From an uncultured Chlorobiales bacterium (lineage in GTDB: Bacteria > Bacteroidota > Chlorobiia > Chlorobiales > Thermochlorobacteraceae), in the NCBI GenBank assembly GCA_937959145.1, contig CALGMC010000297.1, forward strand, positions 1 to 6,297: a DNA stretch of 6,297 bases. The letters are read 5' to 3'. Shown here one piece after another: positions 1-6,297 of this stretch. The position numbers and the translations under genes are program-made. The notes under the pieces were generated by a model that had not been told where the DNA came from, ran no database searches, and was given only the letters and a program-made list of their open reading frames with translations. Positions within the stretch are counted from its first letter, which is position 1; each line of letters starts with the position of its first letter.

Positions 1-1
1 T

Positions 2-1171
2 GGACTCGTCAATATCGCCATTGAAAACGATGTGATTACAAACAACTTAGATTTCGGAAATGAAACCTTGCTCAACATGGTCGAGCCGCGCACGATGACG
101 GTAACGAATAACATCATTCCCGACCTCACCAAACCTGTTCCTTCGCGCATCAATGGCAGGTTGCGTCGCCCTGTGGATTTAGCGGATAGAATTTGGTATA
201 TCGGCGACTCGACACGATTCCGCCCTGTGCGCATGCGGGCGACGAGCGGCATCGGCTCCGCCAACATTCGCTATGTTCGCAACGATTCGCTTCCTGCTTC
301 GGCACAAGTGGGGCTCTCGGCAGTTTCAGGCAGAGCCGTGCGCTATTGGGATATTGACGCCAGCGGCATTACTGCCGACATCGCCTTCAAATACGACGCC
401 AGCGACTTCCCCTTCACCTTCAACGAAAGCGCGATGCAGTGCTATCATTGGACAGGCACGCTCTGGGAACGCAAGAATAAAGACAGTCAAGACGAACCTA
501 ACGACACGATTCGCATTAGCGGCGTCAGTTCCTTCTCGCCCTTCCTCTTGACGACGACGGAAGACGCGCCGCTCCCCGTCTCGCTGACGACCTTCACGGG
601 CGTTTCCACCAACGAGGGCGTGAAACTTGCGTGGGAAACCGCCACCGAACAAGACAATCTCGGCTTTGAAATCCGACGCATTCACGACGGCTTTACCGAA
701 GTGATTGCGAACTATCACAATACGCCCGCCCTGCGCGGACGCGGCACCACGCTCGAACCCACTCAATACGCCTACACCGACGCCCGAACCGAACAAGGCA
801 AAACATATCGCTACCTTCTCCGCTCCTTTGACCTCGACGGCACCGTGCATGAATACAGCGACAAAGCCATCGAAGTCCACATCACCGAAGCCTTGAAGCC
901 GACCGAGTTCGCGCTCGCGCAAAACTTCCCGAATCCATTTAACCCAACAACGATTGTTCAATATCAACTTCCTGAAAACAGCTCCGTGAAGTTGGAACTC
1001 TACGACATCACAGGGCGCAAAATCGCAACGCTCGTTAATGCTTGGCAAAATGCAGGCTATTACTCGTTCAGCCTTAACGCCTCTGCCTATAACCTTTCCA
1101 GCGGCGTGTATTTCTATCGGCTGAATGCGGGCAGTTTTGTGCAAACAAAGAAAATGCTCTTGGTGAAGTAG
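2..1171 (+). CDS. C-terminal part of a T9SS-secreted surface/extracellular protein (5' partial)
   Basis: The reading frame is open from the first full codon at base 2, so the gene starts outside the window; the GTG at 32 is only the first possible start codon inside it and is probably internal. The visible 389 residues have three parts. Residues about 55-190 are beta-rich and end in SFSPFLLTTTEDAPLPVSL, the usual junction before the next domain in such proteins. Residues about 191-295 resemble a fibronectin III-like module (VKLAWETATEQDNLGFEIRR). Residues about 301-389 are a type A T9SS sorting domain, with QNFPNPFNPTT, LELYDITGRKIATL, SSGVYFYRL and a final KKMLLVK. In the known family this domain directs a protein with an N-terminal signal peptide through the type IX secretion system to the cell surface or medium, and is then normally cleaved. 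The function of the missing N-terminal part cannot be told. A terminator follows 50 bases after the stop. Confidence 0.9.
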   Translation, partial: GLVNIAIENDVITNNLDFGNETLLNMVEPRTMTVTNNIIPDLTKPVPSRINGRLRRPVDLADRIWYIGDSTRFRPVRMRATSGIGSANIRYVRNDSLPASAQVGLSAVSGRAVRYWDIDASGITADIAFKYDASDFPFTFNESAMQCYHWTGTLWERKNKDSQDEPNDTIRISGVSSFSPFLLTTTEDAPLPVSLTTFTGVSTNEGVKLAWETATEQDNLGFEIRRIHDGFTEVIANYHNTPALRGRGTTLEPTQYAYTDARTEQGKTYRYLLRSFDLDGTVHEYSDKAIEVHITEALKPTEFALAQNFPNPFNPTTIVQYQLPENSSVKLELYDITGRKIATLVNAWQNAGYYSFSLNASAYNLSSGVYFYRLNAGSFVQTKKMLLVK

Positions 1172-1220
1172 TTCGGATTTGTTCTTTCTTCTCTGTTCTT
1201 TCTTAGTTGGTCGCTTGGTA

Positions 1221-1265
1221 GAACGGACGCATCGGCACTATGCTTTTGCGTCCGTTCATTTTTTT
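1221..1265 (+). terminator. Intrinsic (rho-independent) terminator after the T9SS cargo gene
   Basis: A perfect 11-base-pair inverted repeat has GAACGGACGCA at 1221-1231 and TGCGTCCGTTC at 1247-1257. The two arms are separated by a 15-base loop. An A and then seven T follow at 1258-1265. This is the classic stem plus U-tract on the + strand. It separates the cargo gene from uppP, so uppP probably has its own promoter between 1266 and 1342, where I could not pick out a convincing one. Confidence 0.9.
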
Positions 1266-1342
1266 AGCCCGCCGCTTTCGTAACTTCGCACGCTTTTTTC
1301 AAACAAACCACATCGCAACTTTTCAACCTAACGCACAACCAC

Positions 1343-2197
1343 ATGTCCATTCTCGAAGCCATTGTGCTTGGCATTGTTCAAGGCTTAACCGAATTTCTTC
1401 CGATTAGTAGCACGGCGCATTTGCGCATTGTGCCTGCGCTCTTCGGGTGGAGCGACCCAGGCGCGGCATTTACCGCCGTCATTCAAATCGGAACGCTCGT
1501 TGCTGTGCTCTATTACTTTTATGGCGATATTCTTCGCATTGCGACGGCAACCGTTCAAAACACGCTTCGCGGCGCGCCGTTTGAAAGTTTCGATTCGCGC
1601 ATGGGCTATATGATTGTCATCGGCACAATTCCGATTGTCGTCTCGGGCGTGCTTCTGAAAACCTACATCGAAACCACTTTCCGCTCGCTTTATGTGATTG
1701 CGGCAACGCTTATCGCCCTTGCGCTTGTGCTGATGTTTGCCGAGTTTTTGGTCAAGGCACGCATTGAGAAAGGCGAAAAGCAGAAGGAACTCACCGACCT
1801 TTCTTGGTTTGAAGCCATCGTCGTGGGATTAGCGCAATGCGTGGCACTTATTCCCGGTGCGTCGCGTGCAGGCGTTACCATCACGGGCGGATTGTTTCTT
1901 GGCATGACGCGCGAAACGGCGGCACGATTCTCATTTCTGCTCTCGCTTCCGTCCATTTTTGCCGCCGGCGTTTATCAACTCGTCAAAGCACGCGAAGCCC
2001 TTTTCGCTACAACCGACGGCATTCTGACGCTCACGACTGCGACTGTCGTTTCAGGCGTTGTCGGCTACTACTCGATCGCCTTTCTTCTCAATTACCTCAA
2101 AAAAAATTCGACTTACCTTTTCATCGTTTATCGCATTGTGCTGGGCGTGATTCTCTTCGCGCTCCTCTTTAACGGAACGCTTCACCCGACCGAATGA
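1343..2197 (+). CDS. uppP: Undecaprenyl-diphosphatase (UppP/BacA)
   Basis: This integral membrane phosphatase converts undecaprenyl diphosphate to undecaprenyl phosphate, recycling the carrier for peptidoglycan and other surface glycans; over-expression of the family gives bacitracin resistance. The 284 residues match the usual length of about 270-290. Family motifs are in place. Near the N-terminus, QGLTEFLPISSTAHL holds the [E/Q]xxxE motif as Q13 and E17, plus H26. PGASRAGVT at 171-179 has the conserved R175, and RFSFLLSLP lies at 195-203. Several hydrophobic helices are visible: about 42-60, 88-105, 117-135, 199-213, 229-250 and 259-276. The ATG at 1343 places the motifs at their usual distance from the N-terminus; there is no clear Shine-Dalgarno before it. 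The stop overlaps the next start as ATGA, suggesting translational coupling to the glycosyltransferase. Confidence 0.97.
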   Translation: MSILEAIVLGIVQGLTEFLPISSTAHLRIVPALFGWSDPGAAFTAVIQIGTLVAVLYYFYGDILRIATATVQNTLRGAPFESFDSRMGYMIVIGTIPIVVSGVLLKTYIETTFRSLYVIAATLIALALVLMFAEFLVKARIEKGEKQKELTDLSWFEAIVVGLAQCVALIPGASRAGVTITGGLFLGMTRETAARFSFLLSLPSIFAAGVYQLVKAREALFATTDGILTLTTATVVSGVVGYYSIAFLLNYLKKNSTYLFIVYRIVLGVILFALLFNGTLHPTE

Positions 2198-3294
2198 CCT
2201 ACGACGGTTGCTTCATCTTCTTTGGAGATATTCGCTTCGATGCGCGTCTGCAAAACTTAATTCACACGCTCTCGCCTTTATGCTCGCGCCTTGCGCTTCT
2301 GCAAGTGGCGACAAGCGATGAAGTCTTCGAGTTTGAGCGATGCACGGTTTTTTCGGTCAAAATTGATTCAAACCTTCGTGGCGCACGCAAGTTTCTTGCC
2401 TTTTACCGCGCGCTTTTGCCGAAAGCCTTTTCAATTCAAGCCGAGTTTTATTGCGCCGAAGATGTTTTTTCATTGCCGATTGCCTCAATGCTGGCGCGGC
2501 TGAATCGCGCACGATTGTTTTATGACTCGCGCGAACTTTACTTCGCCATTGGCGCGCTTTCAGGCAAAAAAGCAAAGCAAACTATTTGGTCGCTTCTCGA
2601 AGAACTCTTCATTTCCGATGCGACCGTCTTCACCACAGGCGACCTTGATTCTGAGATTCTCAAATCGCGCTACGGCATTCCGCTTCCCAAAACGATTTAC
2701 AATTTTCCGCGCCGATTCACAGTTGAACGCAGTAACTTCATTCGCGACTTGCTTCAACTCTCTTCTGATGCAGTTGTTTTGCTCTATCAAGGTATGATGG
2801 GCGAAGGGCGCGGCATTTTCAAGATGCTTGATGCACTTGCAGAATTGCCCGAACGCTTCGCACTCGTGATGCTTGGCGATGGCGTTTTGCTGAACCAAAC
2901 TCGTGAAGAAATCATGCGGCGGAATCTCTCCGCACGTGCGTTTGCGCTTGGGGCAGTTCCTTATCACACGCTTTTGCAATACACGGCGTCGGCAGATATT
3001 GGGCTTGCGCTCATTGAGCCGATTTCAAAAAGTTATGAACTGGCTTTGCCAAATAAACTCTTTGAATATGTGCTTTGCGAAACGCCACCGATTGTAAGCC
3101 ATTTGCCTGCTATGATGCCAATCATTGAGCGTTATCGTGTTGGCGTTGCAACGGCGTTGGAGACGAAAGAAATCGTTCAAGCCATTTTGCATGTTTGTGA
3201 TGAACTTTCATTTTACCGCGAGCAATGCCGTGCCGCACGCGAGGTTCTGAATTGGGAGGCACAATCGGAGAAGGTTTTATCGCTGTTTCATTGA
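2194..3294 (+). CDS. GT-B fold glycosyltransferase, GT4-like
   Basis: This is a probable cytoplasmic or membrane-associated glycosyltransferase of 366 residues, with no signal peptide or clear membrane helix. The C-terminal half carries the donor-binding GT4-type domain. YQGMMGEGRGIFKMLDAL (about 198-215) matches the usual Y-x-G-x(5)-R-G loop. FALVMLGDG (222-230) is the following strand and turn. LPNKLFEYVLCETPPIVSH (285-303) contains the expected carboxylate E291 that binds the nucleotide-sugar ribose. The N-terminal half is more divergent but ends in VFTTGDLDSEILKSRYGIPLPK, the typical linker before the donor domain. In the EX7E motif the first Glu position appears to be L283, with E282 next to it; this variation is seen in GT4-like groups with the LPNKLFEY sequence. 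Donor and acceptor sugars cannot be told. The 4-base ATGA overlap with uppP suggests a role in a lipid-carrier-dependent surface glycan, which is inference. Confidence 0.85.
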   Translation: MTYDGCFIFFGDIRFDARLQNLIHTLSPLCSRLALLQVATSDEVFEFERCTVFSVKIDSNLRGARKFLAFYRALLPKAFSIQAEFYCAEDVFSLPIASMLARLNRARLFYDSRELYFAIGALSGKKAKQTIWSLLEELFISDATVFTTGDLDSEILKSRYGIPLPKTIYNFPRRFTVERSNFIRDLLQLSSDAVVLLYQGMMGEGRGIFKMLDALAELPERFALVMLGDGVLLNQTREEIMRRNLSARAFALGAVPYHTLLQYTASADIGLALIEPISKSYELALPNKLFEYVLCETPPIVSHLPAMMPIIERYRVGVATALETKEIVQAILHVCDELSFYREQCRAAREVLNWEAQSEKVLSLFH

Positions 3295-3305
3295 TTGACT
3301 TCATT

Positions 3306-3336
3306 ATGGATTCCTCACCGCGTTCGGAATGACAAA
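3306..3336 (+). repeat. Dispersed repeat, copy 1 (direct)
   Basis: The unit reads ATGGATTCCTCACC, then GCGTTCGGAATGACAAA. It differs from copy 3 at only three positions. It starts 11 bases after the stop of the glycosyltransferase gene. Confidence 0.75.
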
Positions 3337-3366
3337 AGCGATTCTTCATTATTCATTAACGACGCG

Positions 3367-3392
3367 GTCATTCTGAGCGTAGCGAAAAATCC
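3367..3392 (-). repeat. Dispersed repeat, copy 2 (inverted)
   Basis: On the + strand it reads GTCATTCTGAGCG, then TAGCGAAAAATCC. Its reverse complement matches the core of copy 1 (3308-3333) at 19 of 26 positions. Three further positions can form G-U pairs, so about 22 of 26 bases could pair in RNA. This copy is closest to the commonly seen GTCATTCTGAGCG form. Confidence 0.7.
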
Positions 3393-3404
3393 AAAAGCAT
3401 TCAA

Positions 3405-3435
3405 ATGGATTCCTCACTGTGTTCGCAATGACAAA
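3405..3435 (+). repeat. Dispersed repeat, copy 3 (direct)
   Basis: The unit reads ATGGATTCCTCACT, then GTGTTCGCAATGACAAA. It is 28/31 identical to copy 1. It ends 32 bases before the cdc48 start, so it would lie within or just before the leader or promoter of that gene. Confidence 0.75.
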
Positions 3436-3467
3436 CACAAACCATCAAACTTCAAACTTGTTTAACG

Positions 3468-5576
3468 ATGATGCTTTCACTCAAAGTCAAAGAAGGATTA
3501 GCCAAAGATGTCGGACGCGCCATTGTGCGCTTAGACCCCGAAGATATGCGCCGCATTGACGCACAAGGCGGTGATATTTTGCTCTTGGAAGGCAAGCGCA
3601 AAACCGTCGCCAAAGCCATGCCGTGCTACGCCGAAGAACGCGGCAAATCTATCATTCAGTTGGACGGCATTATTCGCGAAAATGCAGGCGTTGGACTCGA
3701 TGAAAAAATTTCTGTTAGCAAAGTTGTTATACAGCCCGCAACGAAAGTTGTCTTACAGCCAATTTCCGGCACTCTCAAAACCGAGCGCGATTCCAAATAC
3801 CTTGCTTCTCTGCTCGACGGCACGCCTGTGATGACGGGCGATAGACTTCGCACCGTCTTTTTCGGCATGAAGCCGTCGGAGTTCAAAGTGTTGGCAAGCG
3901 TTCCTGAGGGTGCAGTCGTGATTACATCTTCTACGCAAATCAAACTCGAACAAGAGTTCTCAAAAGAGCGTCCGCTCGGCGTGGCTTACGAAGACATTGG
4001 CGGACTTGGCAATCAAATTCAGCGGATTCGCGAAATGATTGAACTGCCGCTGAAATATCCCGAACTTTTTGAGCGATTGGGGATTCGTGCGCCGAAGGGC
4101 GTCTTGCTTTACGGTCCGCCCGGTTCAGGCAAAACATTGATTGCGCGCGCCGTTGCCAACGAAACCGACGCTTACTTCACGAGCATTTCCGCGCCCGAAA
4201 TTATGGGCAAACTTTACGGCGAATCCGAAAGCCGCTTGCGCTCGCTCTTCGAAGAAGCCGCTCGCAAATCGCCCGCAATTATCTTCATCGATGAAATTGA
4301 CGCTATCGCCGCTAAACGCGAAGATATGGGGAGCGAAAAGCAAGTCGAAAAGCGCGTCGTGGCGCAACTCCTGACGCTGATGGACGGCTTGGCATCGCGC
4401 GGACAAATTATTGTCATTGGCGCAACCAACATTCCCAACGCACTTGACCCTGCCTTGCGCCGTCCCGGTCGCTTCGACCGCGAAATCACACTTCCCATTC
4501 CCGACCAACGCGGACGCTTGGAAATTTTGAACATTCACACGCGCGGCATGCCGCTCAGTGCCGATGTCTCGCTCGAGAAACTCTCTGAAATTACGCACGG
4601 CTTTGTGGGCGCAGATTTAGAAGCCTTATGCCGCGAAGCCGCGATGAGCGCGATTCGACAAATCATTCCGAGCATTGATTTCGAGCAGTCCGAAATTCCG
4701 TTTGAAAAATTGCTTGCGCTCGAGGTTACAATGGATAATTTCCGCGAAGCCTTGCGCGAAGTTGAGCCGTCGGCAATTCGCGAAGTCTTTGTTGAAGTGC
4801 CGAATGTGCGTTGGGACGATGTCGGCGGGTTAGATGCCGTTAAGCAGGAACTTATCGAAGCCATTGAGTTTCCGCTTCGCTACAAAGAGGCGTTTGCCAA
4901 ACTCGGCGCAAGAGGCGCGAAAGGCATTTTGCTTTATGGCGCGCCGGGCACAGGCAAAACCATGCTTGCCAAAGCGGCGGCGTCGGAGACAGGCGTGAAT
5001 TTTATCTCGGTCAAAGGTGCGGAACTGCTCTCGCGTTACATTGGCGAATCGGAAAAAGCCATTCGGCAAATTTTCAAAGTCGCTAAACAAGCCGCGCCGT
5101 CGCTAATTTTCTTTGATGAAATTGATGCGATTGCGCCGCGCCGTAAGTCGGGCGAATCGGGCGTCAGTGAGCGCGTTGTGGCACAGTTCTTGGCGGAAAT
5201 GGACGGCATTGAAGAACTCAACGGCGTTGTGGTGCTTGCCGCTACCAACCGAATTGATATGATTGACGAGGCACTCTTGCGTAGCGGTCGGTTTGAACTC
5301 ACGCTTGAAATTCCGATGCCTTCCGAAGCCGCACGCGAAGCCATTTTCAAAATTCACTTGCGCCATAAGTCTTGCGAACCGCTCGATTTCAGCGCGCTGG
5401 CTCGCGAAACGGACGGCTGTTCAGGCGCCGATATTGAGTTCATTTGTCGCCGTGCCACGATGCTTGCGCTCAAAGAGTTTATCGCTAATCCTGCTGGCGA
5501 GCCGATGCTCCTAAAACGCCATTTGAACGACGCGATTGAGCAATTTCGCGCACTCAAACACTTTGCACACTCATGA
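3468..5576 (+). CDS. Cdc48/VAT/p97-type double AAA+ ATPase
   Basis: This is a probable cytosolic hexameric unfoldase/segregase that threads proteins through its central pore using ATP. The 702 residues have the full Cdc48 plan. Residues 1-165 form an N-domain (LKVKEGLAKDVGRAIVRLD, then a second part with DGTPVMTGDRLRTVFFG). D1 has Walker A GPPGSGKT (216-223), Walker B IIFIDE (271-276), sensor N321 and arginine fingers R332/R335. D2 has Walker A GAPGTGKT (491-498), Walker B LIFFDE (546-551), sensor N594 and arginine fingers R605/R608. Both ATPase sites look intact. Pore-loop aromatics are present: KLYG (248-251) in D1 and RYIG (523-526) in D2. The C-terminus ends KHFAHS, without the Hb-Y-X tail used to dock on proteasomes. 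Two adjacent ATGs (3468, 3471) could start it; the first is used here. No Shine-Dalgarno is visible. The stop overlaps the recO start as ATGA. The family is universal in archaea and eukaryotes but patchy in bacteria; substrates are unknown. Confidence 0.96.
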   Translation: MMLSLKVKEGLAKDVGRAIVRLDPEDMRRIDAQGGDILLLEGKRKTVAKAMPCYAEERGKSIIQLDGIIRENAGVGLDEKISVSKVVIQPATKVVLQPISGTLKTERDSKYLASLLDGTPVMTGDRLRTVFFGMKPSEFKVLASVPEGAVVITSSTQIKLEQEFSKERPLGVAYEDIGGLGNQIQRIREMIELPLKYPELFERLGIRAPKGVLLYGPPGSGKTLIARAVANETDAYFTSISAPEIMGKLYGESESRLRSLFEEAARKSPAIIFIDEIDAIAAKREDMGSEKQVEKRVVAQLLTLMDGLASRGQIIVIGATNIPNALDPALRRPGRFDREITLPIPDQRGRLEILNIHTRGMPLSADVSLEKLSEITHGFVGADLEALCREAAMSAIRQIIPSIDFEQSEIPFEKLLALEVTMDNFREALREVEPSAIREVFVEVPNVRWDDVGGLDAVKQELIEAIEFPLRYKEAFAKLGARGAKGILLYGAPGTGKTMLAKAAASETGVNFISVKGAELLSRYIGESEKAIRQIFKVAKQAAPSLIFFDEIDAIAPRRKSGESGVSERVVAQFLAEMDGIEELNGVVVLAATNRIDMIDEALLRSGRFELTLEIPMPSEAAREAIFKIHLRHKSCEPLDFSALARETDGCSGADIEFICRRATMLALKEFIANPAGEPMLLKRHLNDAIEQFRALKHFAHS

Positions 5577-6297
5577 TAAAAAAAACTGACGCCATCGTGC
5601 TCCGCTCGATTGATTACCGCGACCAATCCAAAATTCTGACGCTCTACACCAAAGAGTTCGGGCGCATTTCCGCCATTGCCAAAGGCGCGCGGAGCACGCA
5701 AAGCAAGTTTGCTTCTGCCTTCGAAGTCGGCTCTCATATCTCGATTGTGCTTTACAAAAAATCAACCCGCGACATTCAAAACATCTCCGACGCCTCGCTG
5801 AAAACATCGTTCTTCGCGCTGACGGCGTCGCTCGAGAAATTAAGCGCGATGCACCAAATCCTCGAACTCGTGCGACTTTGCACCGAAGATGACGAGCCGA
5901 ACCTTAAAATTTTCAACCTGCTTTTAGAGACGCTCAACCTTCTCAATCGCTTCAATGACAATGCGCTGAACCTTGTGTTTTATTTCCAAATCAAACTCAT
6001 TTCGCATTTAGGATTCACGCCAAGTTTTAAGGAGTGCGTCGTTTCGGGCAAGCCAATTTTAAGCACACTTGAAAGCCGTGCCAATCAAGACCTTTTGCTC
6101 GTGCCTGATTTGGGGGGCATTGCCATTCGCGAGGAAGCCATTGCACAAGGCGTTTCAGGACGACTGATTTCCGTTGAAGTTTATCGCTTGATTGAACGCA
6201 TTGCCGCCTCAACCCCCCGCGACCTTGAATCGCTTGTGCTCCCGCCACAATTTATCGGCGAACTTGCCACGATTCTCGATGTGTATTTTCGTTATCA
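5573..6297 (+). CDS. recO: DNA repair protein RecO (3' partial)
   Basis: RecO is the recombination mediator that, with RecR, loads RecA onto SSB-coated single-stranded DNA and anneals strands in the RecFOR pathway. The ATG at 5573 sits inside the cdc48 stop (ATGA) and opens a frame of 241 complete codons that runs off the right edge without a stop. The N-terminal OB-fold is clear: KTDAIVLRSIDYRDQSKILT (4-23), then LYTKEFGRISAIAKGARS (24-41). It is followed by a helical region with LVFYFQIKLISHLGFTPSF (134-152). The YFRY at 238-241 lies close to the normal C-terminus, so probably only about 20 residues are missing. The C-terminal zinc-binding cysteines of many RecO proteins are mostly absent: C155 remains, S158 takes the second position, and GGIAIREEA (181-189) lacks the other pair. 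The ATGA overlap suggests co-translation with cdc48. Confidence 0.93.
   Translation, partial: MIKKTDAIVLRSIDYRDQSKILTLYTKEFGRISAIAKGARSTQSKFASAFEVGSHISIVLYKKSTRDIQNISDASLKTSFFALTASLEKLSAMHQILELVRLCTEDDEPNLKIFNLLLETLNLLNRFNDNALNLVFYFQIKLISHLGFTPSFKECVVSGKPILSTLESRANQDLLLVPDLGGIAIREEAIAQGVSGRLISVEVYRLIERIAASTPRDLESLVLPPQFIGELATILDVYFRY

Larger units (their letters stand above)
3306..3435. repeat. Intergenic repeat cluster: three copies, direct-inverted-direct
   Basis: Most of the 173-base gap between the glycosyltransferase and cdc48 is taken up by three copies of a ~26-base unit with ends GGATT and AATGAC. Copies 1 and 3 run in the same direction, with starts 99 bases apart and 28 of 31 bases identical. 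Copy 2 between them is inverted. It can pair with copy 3 across a 14-base loop or with copy 1 across a 33-base loop, so two alternative RNA hairpins are possible. The unit resembles the family of short dispersed intergenic elements containing GTCATTCTGAGCG seen in many bacterial genomes. There is no T-tract, so it is not a classical intrinsic terminator. Confidence 0.75.

Noticed and set aside
32..34. GTG as the start codon of the T9SS cargo gene
   Set aside because: The same frame is open to the left edge of the window, there is no signal peptide after this codon, and T9SS cargo needs one.
326..1144. Open frame of 272 codons on the - strand opposite the T9SS cargo gene
   Set aside because: The + frame has clear domain matches through this region. 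The - frame product has no recognisable motif and is a composition-driven shadow.
3295..3300. TTGACT resembling a -35 box before cdc48
   Set aside because: No matching -10 hexamer is found 16-18 bases downstream, and the FCB group uses a different promoter pattern (TTTG with TAnnTTTG), which I also could not find.
3122..3349. Short - strand frame starting MKNRFCHSERGEES
   Set aside because: The CHSERGEES peptide is the translation of repeat copy 1. Peptides of this kind are a common false gene call from this repeat class, and the rest overlaps the glycosyltransferase antisense.
3306..3435. Possible CRISPR array, since similar ~30-base units recur
   Set aside because: There are only two direct copies, 99 bases apart, with an inverted copy between them, and no cas genes are nearby.
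4125..4598. Open frame of 157 codons on the - strand opposite the Cdc48 D1 domain
   Set aside because: It lies fully inside the conserved Walker A to arginine-finger region of the ATPase and shows no domain of its own.

Overview
The window looks like ordinary chromosome of a bacterium from the FCB group, most likely a Chlorobiota/Ignavibacteria-type or related Bacteroidota lineage. The main evidence is a C-terminal type IX secretion (T9SS) sorting domain with the QNFPNPFNPTT signature. Further support comes from start codons without a recognisable Shine-Dalgarno sequence and a roughly balanced base composition (judged by eye). Species cannot be fixed from the sequence alone.

Layout, all on the + strand: (1) 2-1171, the C-terminal part of a large secreted T9SS cargo protein, open at the left edge of the window. 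(2) 1221-1265, a strong intrinsic terminator that closes this gene. (3) 1343-2197, uppP, undecaprenyl-diphosphatase, overlapping by 4 bases (ATGA) with (4) 2194-3294, a GT-B fold, GT4-like glycosyltransferase. (5) 3295-3467, an intergenic stretch with three copies of a ~26-base dispersed repeat in direct-inverted-direct order, able to form hairpins. (6) 3468-5576, a complete bacterial Cdc48/VAT/p97-type double AAA+ ATPase, overlapping by 4 bases (ATGA) with (7) 5573 to the right edge, recO, lacking only its last residues.

This gives two tightly coupled gene pairs. uppP plus the glycosyltransferase is an envelope pair: UppP regenerates undecaprenyl phosphate, the lipid carrier on which cell-surface glycans are built, and the neighbouring enzyme is a plausible user of sugar donors in such a pathway. 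cdc48 plus recO joins a protein unfoldase/segregase to a recombination mediator. That coupling is the most notable feature of the window, although a functional link is only inferred. I see no mobile element, CRISPR array, RNA gene or clearly new system; the window is mostly recognisable housekeeping genes.
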